This document shows positions 25,115 through 33,514 of a stretch of 64,000 nt of DNA, in pieces. Within the stretch, counting starts at the first letter, position 1. Every line of letters starts with the position of its first letter. The notes below the pieces were generated by a model that worked only from the letters and a program-made list of their open reading frames with translations, had not been told where the DNA came from and searched no databases. Origin of the DNA: Aneurinibacillus sp. REN35 (GTDB lineage: Bacteria > Bacillota > Bacilli > Aneurinibacillales > Aneurinibacillaceae); NCBI RefSeq assembly GCF_041379945.2, contig NZ_JBFTXJ020000018.1, forward strand, positions 1-64,000. The letters run 5' to 3'. A program made the translations under genes and the position numbers.

Positions 25115-25140
25115 AAGGCGCTTGATTAGCGCCTTCTTAT
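25115..25140. repeat. terminator hairpin, right copy of a duplicated element
   Basis: Arms GGCGCT (25117-25122) and AGCGCC (25128-25133) around TGATT, with TTCTTA following. It abuts the stop codon of the recombinase-like gene at 25141 and matches the copy at 24301-24335 on the other side of arr. Confidence 0.75.
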
Positions 25141-25998
25141 TTATCGTCCCGTCTGCACTTCCTCCATAATATGATCCGGCAAAATCAACTGCTCAATGCC
25201 TAGCATATCCGCTACCTCATCCACACTATAGCCCCGCAGCAGCTTATGGACAACGAATGTATTACGCAGCTTTTGCGCATGCAGATGCAAGCCCGACTTC
25301 TTCCCCAGCGTAGTAAGAATAAACTGCATGCTGCGCGGACTCATTCTCTCCCCCTGACGGGAGGTGAAGACAAACGGTGTGTCTTCGGCTTGCGTACGAT
25401 GAGCACGCAGGTAACGAGCCTCCTCTTCCGTAAGCACAGTTCGCCTTATACTGCCTAAGGAAATACCGATAATTGCGCTGCCATCCTGCCAGACGATTTC
25501 ATTCCACAGTACATTCGACGCCTCTTGAATTCGCAGACCGCCAAAAAGAAATACCGTGACAAGGGCCATATTGCGCCAATATAGGGCTTCATTATTTTTC
25601 GAAGCGGCATTATGCTTGATCGTATCAAACAGGAAATCAATTTCTTCATCCGTCAAATAAAACGCCTGCTCTTCCTTCACATCAGGACGGCGCTTTAATT
25701 TGGCACACGGATCAAGTCCGATGACACCTTTCAGCCATAAGAAATGAAAATACGATTTCAAAGCAGAGATTTTTTTATTCACCGTCGAAATTTGCCTACC
25801 GGCTGCCAATTCCTCTTCAACAAATTGTGTTACGGTTGAATAGCCGATGCTGTGCAGCTCCATATGTGGATGAACGCGACCAAGCCAGGCAAAAAAAATG
25901 GTCATCTCCATCATATACGATTGAATGGTAAGATCCGCCCGCATCTGCTCTGCCAAATATTTTTCATACTCATCATGGTAACTGAAGCGAAATTTCAT
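25141..25998 (-). CDS. tyrosine recombinase-fold protein lacking catalytic residues
   Basis: About 285 residues with the two-domain layout of XerC/XerD-type recombinases: an N-terminal SAM-like core-binding domain (about 10-95) and a catalytic-fold domain. Only the first Arg (GGLRIQE) and the Arg of the HxxR box survive. The box reads QKLRNTF instead of HxLRHTF, the beta-hairpin lysine (normally GKGxKxR) is replaced in SLGSIRR, the LGH motif reads LGI, and there is no tyrosine in the last 30 residues. It should not cut DNA. It could bind DNA or be decaying, but the open frame is intact with a good ribosome site (GAGGTG), and ATG 25998 is preferred. Confidence 0.8.
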   Translation of the reverse strand: MKFRFSYHDEYEKYLAEQMRADLTIQSYMMEMTIFFAWLGRVHPHMELHSIGYSTVTQFVEEELAAGRQISTVNKKISALKSYFHFLWLKGVIGLDPCAKLKRRPDVKEEQAFYLTDEEIDFLFDTIKHNAASKNNEALYWRNMALVTVFLFGGLRIQEASNVLWNEIVWQDGSAIIGISLGSIRRTVLTEEEARYLRAHRTQAEDTPFVFTSRQGERMSPRSMQFILTTLGKKSGLHLHAQKLRNTFVVHKLLRGYSVDEVADMLGIEQLILPDHIMEEVQTGR

Positions 25999-26204
25999 TT
26001 GTTTCACCTCTTATACGCAGTATTTATATACCGTACATTGTATAAAAAAAATTGGCTCCACTCAACTATATTCATTCGACAATCCTTCATTAAAATAGTA
26101 ATTTTTCTATGTTTTTAGACAAATAGTGCTACCGTCTCAAGACATAATGGAAATTTTTTTCATATAATTATAATTAGTCCCTATTTCAACAAGGAGGGTT
26201 GTCC

Positions 26205-26795
26205 ATGTATGAATTGCAGGCACATGAGAAGATCTTCGTTTTTACGGGTCCCTATGGCGCAGGACGCAAGACAGTCGCGGACATGGTAGGCGAGACACTG
26301 AGCATGCAGCGAGTCATCCCTTATACTACCCGAGCGCGGCGCTCAGTTGAAGTAGACGGACAGGATTACCACTTCGTCTCGGAAGAACAGTTTGCAATCA
26401 TGGGAGCGAATGACGAATTCATCGAGACGCTCGACCTTGATAACATCCGCTATGGCATCAAAGAAGACGACATTGAGCATTATTTACAACGCAAGGGCTT
26501 CATTTATCTGATTTTGAATCACTATGGAGCAGAAATACTGAAGCGGCACTACGGAGATAGAGTCATTCGCATCTGTATTCACACGGACCCTGATTCCATT
26601 ATAAAAAAACAGCAAGCGCGCGGATACTCTGATGAAGTTATCGATCGCCACTTACGATACTTTAAAGAAGAAATCGCTTACAAAGAAAATTGTGAGCACG
26701 CATTTGCCAATAATGATTTGGCGCATACCGTATTTGCTGTATCAGAGACAATTGAACCGTATCTAGGGCGCAATCTTATGCCGGACTACCAATAA
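26205..26795 (+). CDS. guanylate kinase-like protein with altered P-loop
   Basis: A 196-residue protein with the guanylate kinase fold. The GMP-binding region TTRARRSVEVDGQDYHFVSEEQF is close to the standard GMK sequence. The P-loop reads GPYGAGRKT (15-23), where canonical enzymes have GPSGxGKGT, so the Walker A lysine position is Arg and a Lys follows. Such changes occur in MAGUK-type pseudo-kinases. AGGAGG lies seven bases before ATG 26205. It stands alone, not beside rpoZ as the housekeeping gmk does. It may be a divergent nucleotide kinase or a nucleotide sensor. Confidence 0.8.
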   Translation: MYELQAHEKIFVFTGPYGAGRKTVADMVGETLSMQRVIPYTTRARRSVEVDGQDYHFVSEEQFAIMGANDEFIETLDLDNIRYGIKEDDIEHYLQRKGFIYLILNHYGAEILKRHYGDRVIRICIHTDPDSIIKKQQARGYSDEVIDRHLRYFKEEIAYKENCEHAFANNDLAHTVFAVSETIEPYLGRNLMPDYQ

Positions 26796-26802
26796 ATATG
26801 AC

Positions 26803-26831
26803 AAGTGCCGACCTTTTTTGAGGTCGGCACT
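26803..26831. terminator. hairpin terminator after the guanylate kinase-like gene
   Basis: Perfect arms AGTGCCGACCT and AGGTCGGCACT around a short loop that is itself T-rich. The T tract after the stem is poor, so efficiency is uncertain. Confidence 0.6.
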
Positions 26832-26931
26832 CGTATTATGCAGATAGCTTGTTATATTATATGCCGTATGATAAGACAACATATTTCCCCATGCATAGAA
26901 TAATTATATAGTAAAGTGAAAGGAGCCCGGT

Positions 26932-27090
26932 ATGATGACCTTATTAAATCGGATCATTTTTCTGCAAAACATAAAAGATGAGCTGATCGAAAAAACGAAA
27001 GACCCTAAGGTGTCCTATGCCCAGACCGTAGAAATCTATAAAGAGCTGCGCAGGATCAATATCGAGCTTCAACACATCCGGCAGCAATAA
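26932..27090 (+). CDS. 52-residue helical protein, unknown function
   Basis: A short open frame ATGATGACC...TAA coding 52 residues, with GAAAGGAGC ten bases upstream of the first ATG. The product is rich in charged residues and predicted to be helical, with a Lys-Asp-Pro-Lys turn in the middle and an Arg-Gln-Gln end. It has its own upstream spacer after the hairpin at 26803-26831 and ends 15 bases before the converging purine permease gene. I recognise no family. The ribosome site and codon pattern make it a likely real gene. Confidence 0.6.
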   Translation: MMTLLNRIIFLQNIKDELIEKTKDPKVSYAQTVEIYKELRRINIELQHIRQQ

Positions 27091-27105
27091 CCGTGCATCG
27101 CTCTT

Positions 27106-28407
27106 CTATGCTCCAATCGCATGCAGCACAAAGTTAAGCACAAACAAGGCAGCAATAATATACAAAGGCAGTCCAACTTCCTTTGCCCTGCCAAGAGCGA
27201 GCTTAAGCAGCGGATATGCAATAAATCCAAAGGCGATCCCATCTACAATACTATACGTGAGCGGAATGAGCGCGATAATAAGAAATGCAGGAAATCCCTC
27301 GGAGAAATCCTGCAGATTAATGTTCTGTACGCTCTGAATCATTAATCCCCCAATGATAATCAGCACAGGCGCAATCGCACTATCCGGGATGACGGTGAGG
27401 AATGGAATAAAAAACAGGGAGAACAAAAACAACAATCCGGTCGTCACTGCTGTAAGACCTGTTCTGCCGCCTGCTGTAATCCCGGCTGCACTCTCTACTG
27501 TAGCAACGGTTGGGCTTGTTCCAAATACTCCACAGGCGATCACGGAGAGCGCATTGGTTCGCAGCGCGCGATCGAATGCCTCTGGCTTGCCCACCATACG
27601 TAACTGCCCGCCAATAAGCCCAATATTCTCAAATACAACCACAAGTGCCATTGAGAATGTAGCCACCCAAAACACTACCGACGTCACCTTATCAAATGAC
27701 ATCGCACCAAACACAGCCGCATACCCGGAAAACGACAAGTCGGTACCACCCATCCGTGCCAGATCGAGCTGCCCAAACAACGCCGCCAGTGCCGTGCCAA
27801 AGAAAATACCTACAAGAAAGTGGCCCGGAACGTTTTTGACAAACAGCACAAGCGTAAGTATGAGTGAAGCCAGCGTTAACAGCACAGGCGCACTTCCGAA
27901 ATCCCCCAATGCTACAAATGTCGTCGCACTCGATACGACAATTCCCCCTTTTTGCAGACCAATGAAGGCAAGAAACAATCCAATCCCAACTGTTATGGCC
28001 TCCTTAAGCGATTGCGGAATTGCCCGTGTAATCAAAGCGGACAGCGAAGTAAACGCCACAACGCCAAATAAGAGACCGGAGAGTACAACTGCTGCCAGTG
28101 CTTCCTGCCATGTAAGGCCCATCCCTTGTACTAGCGTGTAGGAGAACAAAGCGTTAATGCCCATGCCGGGAACGAGCACAATGGGGGCATTTGCACTAAG
28201 ACCCATTAATACACAACCTGTAAAGGCGGTTAAAATGGTCGCGATCATTCCCGCTTCAATAGGGATTCCGGCCTCAGCAAGAATGGATGAATTAACGGCA
28301 ATAATATAGACAATCGTAAAAAAGGAAACCGTACCCGCCACGATTTCTTTTTTGGCTGTCGTTTTGTTCCCTCTTAGATGAAAGCGTCTATCCATCATCT
28401 GCTGCAT
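27106..28407 (-). CDS. NCS2 family purine permease (AzgA/PbuG-like)
   Basis: A 433-residue permease with about 12-14 hydrophobic segments of the AzgA-like branch of NCS2 transporters, which take up guanine, hypoxanthine or adenine with protons. The N-terminus (ETVSFFTIVYIIAVN-like segment, VPGMGINALFSYT) and the central GTSPTVATVESAAGITAGGRTGLT block are diagnostic. AAGGGG lies five bases before ATG 28407. The Rieske oxygenase gene ends 41 bases upstream, so the two may share a transcript. I see no purine riboswitch. Confidence 0.88.
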   Translation of the reverse strand: MQQMMDRRFHLRGNKTTAKKEIVAGTVSFFTIVYIIAVNSSILAEAGIPIEAGMIATILTAFTGCVLMGLSANAPIVLVPGMGINALFSYTLVQGMGLTWQEALAAVVLSGLLFGVVAFTSLSALITRAIPQSLKEAITVGIGLFLAFIGLQKGGIVVSSATTFVALGDFGSAPVLLTLASLILTLVLFVKNVPGHFLVGIFFGTALAALFGQLDLARMGGTDLSFSGYAAVFGAMSFDKVTSVVFWVATFSMALVVVFENIGLIGGQLRMVGKPEAFDRALRTNALSVIACGVFGTSPTVATVESAAGITAGGRTGLTAVTTGLLFLFSLFFIPFLTVIPDSAIAPVLIIIGGLMIQSVQNINLQDFSEGFPAFLIIALIPLTYSIVDGIAFGFIAYPLLKLALGRAKEVGLPLYIIAALFVLNFVLHAIGA

Positions 28408-28447
28408 ATGATCCCCTTCCCTCTCTTACTGCTTATCGCTGCGCTTT

Positions 28448-29476
28448 CTATGCATGAGATGAATCCTGATTCTCTACAAGATGATTGCGCAGCATGCGGC
28501 GATACTGTACCTGCGGCCCATCCGCAAACACATGGGCTTCTGCCCGAATCTCATACGGTACTTGGCGTGGCCGTTGTGATTCCACCACAGCTTTATCCTG
28601 ATTGAGCACACGATTGCTCTGCCGTCCAACCAGTTTATCGAAAAATGGGATGTTTTTAAAGTGGGTGCGCATGGCAAGACCGTAAATCATTGTCCGCTCT
28701 TCGTCAATTGGTGTAAAGGTGACATATTGATACATGTATCGCTCCCCTCCCATTGGAATTTGCAGCAGCCATTGATTAGGAAAGGTAAAACGAATACAAG
28801 GCCGTCCTTCACTGAACCGTTCTAGCGCTTCGGTGCTCTCAATCACGCGCGGCAGCGGAGGCGGTGCCTCCTTACTCTTATTTCCGGGTGGAAATATGAG
28901 CATGGATGATTCTACCACACCAAACTGTAATGTCTCACAACCGGGCCGATCGGGCGTACCTATTGTATTTGGATGAACAAACGGCAGGTGTGCCACATCC
29001 AGTACTGACTCGACTACGCGTGTATGATGAGCATGCCACATACCGCCAAATGGTACAGCGCGCAGTGCTGGATTCTGTACACGCCCTGGAATTCCAAGGG
29101 GAACCTGCTCCGAAAGCGCAGTCTCACCAGGGAAAACCCAAATATAAGAAGCGGCTTCCTGCACCGGGAATGTCTTTATTTGAAGAGAGGGGCAGCTGCC
29201 GTCTGTTATGCTCGGTACACAAGCTAACACACCACGGGAATCAAACTCCCAACCATGATAAGGGCATACCAAATGATCCCCTTTTATTCGTCCAAGTCCA
29301 AAATCAGCACCACGATGCGGACAATATGCCTGCACGCAGCGTATCTGTCCATTCGATAGACGATACAAGGTTACATCAATCCCGCATACTCTTCGCGTCA
29401 CCGGCTTCGCTGTGACTTCTGCACTGCGAGCAGCAGCGTACCAAAATGACGGAAGCAGATGGTGCTTAGCTTTCAT
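28448..29476 (-). CDS. Rieske non-haem iron oxygenase, alpha-subunit type
   Basis: A 342-residue ring-hydroxylating-type oxygenase. The Rieske cluster uses CPHRG (C52, H54) and CPYHGW (C71, H74), and the mononuclear iron site is DVAHLPFVH, giving D160, H163 and H168. The length and single-subunit layout resemble VanA/PaO-like O-demethylases and oxygenases rather than dioxygenases with a beta subunit. No reductase gene is adjacent. Its 5' end overlaps the SDR gene by 11 bases, so oxidation of an alcohol by the SDR and oxygenation may be consecutive steps. The substrate is unknown. Confidence 0.88.
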   Translation of the reverse strand: MKAKHHLLPSFWYAAARSAEVTAKPVTRRVCGIDVTLYRLSNGQIRCVQAYCPHRGADFGLGRIKGDHLVCPYHGWEFDSRGVLACVPSITDGSCPSLQIKTFPVQEAASYIWVFPGETALSEQVPLGIPGRVQNPALRAVPFGGMWHAHHTRVVESVLDVAHLPFVHPNTIGTPDRPGCETLQFGVVESSMLIFPPGNKSKEAPPPLPRVIESTEALERFSEGRPCIRFTFPNQWLLQIPMGGERYMYQYVTFTPIDEERTMIYGLAMRTHFKNIPFFDKLVGRQSNRVLNQDKAVVESQRPRQVPYEIRAEAHVFADGPQVQYRRMLRNHLVENQDSSHA

Positions 29477-30221
29477 AGATCATCTTCCTCGTCATCCCGC
29501 CATCGATGATGATATTCTGTCCATTCACAAATTCGTTGTTCTCACTCGTCAAATACAGGCAAGCACGGGCAATATCCTCCGGTTTTCCAACGCGACGAGA
29601 AGGGTGCTGGGCATGATCGACCTCGCGCAGTCCTTCATAGTCGTTTGCTTCGATCCAACCGGGACTAATCGCATTGACTTGAATTCCATCCTTTGCAAAG
29701 GAGAGAGCCAGCGCATGGGTAAGCGCAAAGATTCCTCCTTTTGATGCTGCATAAGCTTCCGAATCGGGTTCAGACATGAACGCACGCGTTGACGCAATAT
29801 TGATAATCGATCCTCCGTTATGCTTACGCATGAGTCTGGCAGCTTCACGCGCGCCTAAGAATACGCCCCGTAGATTGATATTGAGAATCTCATCCCACTC
29901 CTCAACCGTAATCTCGTAAGGTGATTTCCAACGAGAAACACCGGCGTTGTTAATCATGATATCAAGACGACCATATTCCTCTTCTATGCATTTTATCAAG
30001 GCAGTAATTTGCTCAGGATGGCTCACATCTGTTGGCACAAAGCGCGCGCTTCCTCCCACTTCGCGGATCGCAGCCTCGACTCTCCGTCCATCTTCTTCAT
30101 TCCGCTCAGCAAGAATCACAGAGGCCCCCTGCTCCGCGTACGCTCTGGCAATGCCCTCTCCAATTCCTTTTCCTGCTCCGGTTATAGCTACAATTTTTCC
30201 CGTAAAGTCAAATGAAATCAT
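29466..30221 (-). CDS. short-chain dehydrogenase/reductase (SDR, classical type)
   Basis: A 251-residue classical SDR. The NAD(P) motif TGAGKGIG occupies residues 14-21, NNAG follows near 88-92, and the catalytic Ser and YAASK motif are present, as is the SPGWI segment. GlcDH/FabG-like enzymes share this layout. ATG 30221 follows GAGGAGA; the in-frame codons beyond it are not SDR-like. It is the first gene of a unit with the Rieske oxygenase and possibly the purine permease. A perfect 7-4-7 palindrome at 30296-30313 lies 75 bases upstream. Confidence 0.88.
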   Translation of the reverse strand: MISFDFTGKIVAITGAGKGIGEGIARAYAEQGASVILAERNEEDGRRVEAAIREVGGSARFVPTDVSHPEQITALIKCIEEEYGRLDIMINNAGVSRWKSPYEITVEEWDEILNINLRGVFLGAREAARLMRKHNGGSIINIASTRAFMSEPDSEAYAASKGGIFALTHALALSFAKDGIQVNAISPGWIEANDYEGLREVDHAQHPSRRVGKPEDIARACLYLTSENNEFVNGQNIIIDGGMTRKMIYES

Positions 30222-30295
30222 CGACAATCTCCTCTCGTCAATCCTTCTCTCTATTCTTTCCTCCGTTTCTCCTTCTTTACCCAAAACAAGCGCTG

Positions 30296-30313
30296 TATGA
30301 ACTTGTGTTCATA
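30296..30313. promoter_or_regulatory. palindrome upstream of the SDR-oxygenase unit
   Basis: TATGAAC-TTGT-GTTCATA, a perfect dyad with seven-base arms, typical in size for TetR- or MarR-type repressors. No regulator gene is adjacent. The rest of the 250-base spacer is AT-rich with no gene. Confidence 0.45.
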
Positions 30314-30420
30314 AAACTCTTTGCCTTTTCTTTTATTAGACAATATTTATACAATGTTTACAATATAAATTTTGCACGGAGAACATTTTACAAAAGGCGG
30401 CAGGAAGCAGGCGATAAAGC

Positions 30421-30460
30421 AAGAGCCGAAAACAGCGTAGGTACGCTATCTTCGGCTCTC
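30421..30460. terminator. hairpin after the thiolase gene
   Basis: Arms AGAGCCGAA and TTCGGCTCT plus an inner AGCGTA/TACGCT pair make a long stem. The T tract is weak on both strands, so this is a less certain terminator. Confidence 0.55.
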
Positions 30461-30470
30461 TTGCCTCTTG

Positions 30471-31652
30471 CTACACCGTCATATTCTCATAAATAACAGA
30501 CAGACCCATTCCACCAGCCATACACAGTGTTACCATACCGTATTTTATACCTTCACGCAGCATTTCGTTCATCAGCGTTACTGTCAATTTCGCTCCGGTT
30601 GCACCGACAGGATGACCAAGCGCAATCGCGCCGCCGTTCACATTTACAATATCCGGGGTAAGCGAAAGCTCTTTCATTACCGCCAGTGCCTGTGCTGCGA
30701 ACGCCTCATTCAACTCGATGCGCCCAATATCTGCAAGCGTTAAGCCTGCTTTGGCAAGAGCCCGACGCGTAGCCGGAACAGGACCGATCCCCATCACGCT
30801 TGGCTCAACGCCTGCACTGGCAAACGCTTTAACACGAAGAAGAGGAGTGACTCCCATTTCCTCGGCCTTCTCTCGTGACATCATCAATACCGCTGCAGCT
30901 CCGTCATTCATCGGACAAGCATTGCCCGCAGTAACGGTTCCGTCTTTTTTAAATACCGGCCGAAGTGCTGACAGACTGTCAAGACGCACATCCGTACGTA
31001 CCGATTCGTCTACCGCAAACAACTGCGTCTCTTTTCGTTTTGTTACTTTGACCGGAACGATTTCTTCTATAAATCTGCCTCGCTCGATTGCCTGAATCGC
31101 TTTTTGGTGGCTTGCAAGCGCAAATTCATCCTGTTCTGTACGCGAGATTCCATACTGTTCCGCCAAACGCTCTGCCGTCATTCCCATATGCTCACCTTCA
31201 AGCGAGCAGGTCAATCCATCAGCCATGAGTGCATCTTCCATGATCACATTACCGAATTTGCCGCCCCAACGATTCTTTACGATATAAGGCACACCGCTCA
31301 TACTCTCAACGCCGCCAGCGATGACCGCATTCTCTTGGCCCGCCATGACTGTAAGCGCAGCGCTCGTTATTGCTTTTAGCCCCGATCCACAGGCTTTAAT
31401 GACAATATGAGCGGGTACCTCTCTCGGAAACCCGGCATGCTGTGAAGCGATACGTGCGGAGTTCAACCCTCCACCATGCACATAACCATGCCCGAACACC
31501 ACTTCATCTACCGCTTCTTTGGGATACAATGTTTTTGTCAGTAATCCCTCAAGTACCTGTCTGCCCAACTCTGTTGCCGGCACGTCCCGCAGCGACTTAC
31601 CAAACGCACCAACAGGTGTGCGTACACCCGCTACAATTACCGCTTCTTTCAT
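30471..31652 (-). CDS. acetyl-CoA C-acetyltransferase (thiolase)
   Basis: A 393-residue thiolase. The acyl-accepting cysteine is C88 in KACGSGLKA, the catalytic histidine is in GHPVGATGA, and the second cysteine is in CMAGGMG near the C-terminus. NEAFAAQAL is the other family motif. It condenses two acetyl-CoA or cleaves acetoacetyl-CoA, serving fatty acid degradation or hydroxybutyrate pathways. ATG 31652 follows GGGGAGG; an in-frame extension to 31706 is not supported. It is monocistronic, with a palindrome (31763-31779) about 110 bases upstream. Confidence 0.92.
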   Translation of the reverse strand: MKEAVIVAGVRTPVGAFGKSLRDVPATELGRQVLEGLLTKTLYPKEAVDEVVFGHGYVHGGGLNSARIASQHAGFPREVPAHIVIKACGSGLKAITSAALTVMAGQENAVIAGGVESMSGVPYIVKNRWGGKFGNVIMEDALMADGLTCSLEGEHMGMTAERLAEQYGISRTEQDEFALASHQKAIQAIERGRFIEEIVPVKVTKRKETQLFAVDESVRTDVRLDSLSALRPVFKKDGTVTAGNACPMNDGAAAVLMMSREKAEEMGVTPLLRVKAFASAGVEPSVMGIGPVPATRRALAKAGLTLADIGRIELNEAFAAQALAVMKELSLTPDIVNVNGGAIALGHPVGATGAKLTVTLMNEMLREGIKYGMVTLCMAGGMGLSVIYENMTV

Positions 31653-31762
31653 TATGAACCTCCCCTTTCCCTGTATAACTGCCCTATGTATGTACTCCTC
31701 CATCATAATGAATCACTGAAGGGAAAGGCATCCGACCCGAAAACAAAAAATTGCGCGAATTT

Positions 31763-31779
31763 TTATACATCGTGTATAA
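31763..31779. promoter_or_regulatory. palindrome between thiolase and DUF2515 genes
   Basis: TTATACA-TCG-TGTATAA is a perfect 7-3-7 dyad in the divergent spacer. It could be an operator for a TetR-type regulator of the thiolase gene, the DUF2515 gene or both. Confidence 0.45.
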
Positions 31780-31888
31780 CTCCTTAGCTGCTCCTGCGAT
31801 CGTATGCCTTATACCATCTCTTGCGTATACAGCAAGAACTGGCTAGAAACACTGATAAAAAGCATATCCATTGAAAGGAGAACTTCGT

Positions 31889-33085
31889 ATGCTTTGGCTT
31901 GATCTGCTTCAAGATACATGGACGCTATGGACACATAGCAAAAACATCCGCTTTGCACGTCTGCTTTTTACACTTAAACAAAAGCAAACGGAACAACCGT
32001 CCATTCCTTTATGTGAGGATAGCCTCTCACCCGATGAAAAATCACTGGTTTATAGCATCCGCTCTAAAACAGAGGCATACAACCGCAACAACATTACCCG
32101 AACGCTTGCCTATTATGAATTTTACCGCAGACATCCGGAAGTTCATTGGGCTCTGCTTGCCCATCTCGTCTCACGCAACGCCGGTTGGAATATGACGGAT
32201 CTGCGCGGTGAATGGTTAACCCGGCTTCTATCTGACGAGCAGCAGCATGCTTTCTTTTCCTTTCTGGAACGCGGAAACTGGCTGATCTTCCATGATGCCT
32301 TTCCGCAATTACTGCTTTATGAAGCGGGGAGACAGCAGCAGCGAAATCTCTCACACTTGCTCGCATACTTTGGCGTCTCACGATTTAGTACGAGCATATG
32401 GGATGAATTCTTTCATACAGGAGATTCGCACCTGCTTACCGTGGGCCTCATTATTAATGAGCAAAGCTATATTGAAGACCGGGTTATCCAAAACCTCCAC
32501 TACCGGAAAACAGTGCTTCAGACCATGGATTTCATTCTTCAGGATATACTCGGCCTTAATCACATTTTATTTCCACGGCAGGCCAGCGATACAGCCAATA
32601 CACAGATTGCCTGTCCATTGTGCGGCTGCTGTGTGCATCACTTTGATTCGCTGCGCAAACGCATTCTGATGGGCAAGCAGTTGTATGCCGCATTGTTCGG
32701 CCAACCGGTTGTGCTTGATGAAGTATTGCGGTGGGCAGATGCTCATTCACATACCGGATCACGCAGTGACTATTGGCCGCACCTCTTTGGTACGGTGCAA
32801 AAAGCAGGACCGCATGCGCCGTACATTCCCCACTTGAGCGGTACTAAGCTAAAACCGGGTGTTCCGCGTCTATACAGTCCCCAGCTTGTAGATGCATGGT
32901 CGGATACTGTACAAAGTCCCGCCGAGTTGGGGGATTGGTTTTGTGATTGGCGGATCGCCTCGCATCTGCTCGCTCCATGCAAGACGGACATAGCAGATAT
33001 GCTGACACCGTACTGCAACAGCATAGAAAAAGTCGAGATGGCCGTGCTCGGCAAGCAGGCATTGGCTTCTTCCTCCTACGCCTAA
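31889..33085 (+). CDS. DUF2515 family protein (YppC-like)
   Basis: A protein of about 398 residues of the DUF2515 family known from spore-forming Bacillales (YppC in Bacillus subtilis), with no established function. Family features visible here are the N-terminal helical segment, [26 protein letters not shown] near residue 60-85 and LISDRNAGW-like [11 protein letters not shown], followed by [32 protein letters not shown] patch in the second half might bind metal but is not conserved as far as I know. AAAGGAG precedes ATG 31889. It is followed after 44 bases by a small transpeptidase gene, suggesting an operon. Confidence 0.8.
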   Translation: MLWLDLLQDTWTLWTHSKNIRFARLLFTLKQKQTEQPSIPLCEDSLSPDEKSLVYSIRSKTEAYNRNNITRTLAYYEFYRRHPEVHWALLAHLVSRNAGWNMTDLRGEWLTRLLSDEQQHAFFSFLERGNWLIFHDAFPQLLLYEAGRQQQRNLSHLLAYFGVSRFSTSIWDEFFHTGDSHLLTVGLIINEQSYIEDRVIQNLHYRKTVLQTMDFILQDILGLNHILFPRQASDTANTQIACPLCGCCVHHFDSLRKRILMGKQLYAALFGQPVVLDEVLRWADAHSHTGSRSDYWPHLFGTVQKAGPHAPYIPHLSGTKLKPGVPRLYSPQLVDAWSDTVQSPAELGDWFCDWRIASHLLAPCKTDIADMLTPYCNSIEKVEMAVLGKQALASSSYA

Positions 33086-33129
33086 CGCTTTTCTCTTTTT
33101 CATCATACGCTAGTGCAGGAGGTGATTTC

Positions 33130-33465
33130 TTGGCGTACTCCATCCACATCGCGCGCGCGGCCCATACACTTACACTGAAACAAAACGGGGCGACCATACG
33201 CATCTATCCGATTGCGGTAGGAAAAATGCTGACACAAACACCGATCGGCACATTTTATATTATCAATCGCGCACCCAATCCCGGCGGACCATACGGCAGT
33301 ATGTGGCTCGGCTTATCAAAGCAGGGATATGGCATCCACGGCACCAATAATCCGGCATCCATCGGCAAGGATGTATCCAAGGGCTGCATCCGTATGTACA
33401 ATGAGAATGTAAACGAATTGGCCCAGATTGTTCCCATTGGCACACCCGTCTATATCAACCCATAA
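33130..33465 (+). CDS. minimal L,D-transpeptidase (YkuD domain)
   Basis: A 111-residue protein made of little more than a YkuD domain. The catalytic block [20 protein letters not shown] includes the His and the Cys nucleophile, and [26 protein letters not shown] is a typical upstream part. Such enzymes form 3-3 cross-links in peptidoglycan. The start is TTG 33130, just after AGGAGGTG. Neither a LysM domain nor a signal peptide is present from this start. The frame runs on upstream through a hydrophobic stretch ending Ala-Ser-Ala that overlaps the DUF2515 gene, but it lacks a ribosome site. Confidence 0.85.
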   Translation: MAYSIHIARAAHTLTLKQNGATIRIYPIAVGKMLTQTPIGTFYIINRAPNPGGPYGSMWLGLSKQGYGIHGTNNPASIGKDVSKGCIRMYNENVNELAQIVPIGTPVYINP

Positions 33466-33492
33466 AAAAAGCACCCTCGTCACCGGGGGTGC
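33466..33492 (+). terminator. terminator of the DUF2515-transpeptidase unit
   Basis: Arms GCACCC and GGGTGC with an eight-base loop, directly after the transpeptidase stop codon. The following T tract is short; a second hairpin with a T run on the same strand lies at 33553-33577. Confidence 0.6.
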
Positions 33493-33514
33493 CTTATGTT
33501 ATGATAATGGTAGG

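Noticed and set aside
27353-28141. 262-codon plus-strand frame opposite the purine permease
   Set aside because: The reverse of a membrane-protein gene often gives long open frames; composition is Ser/Thr/Pro/Asn-rich without domain and without ribosome site.
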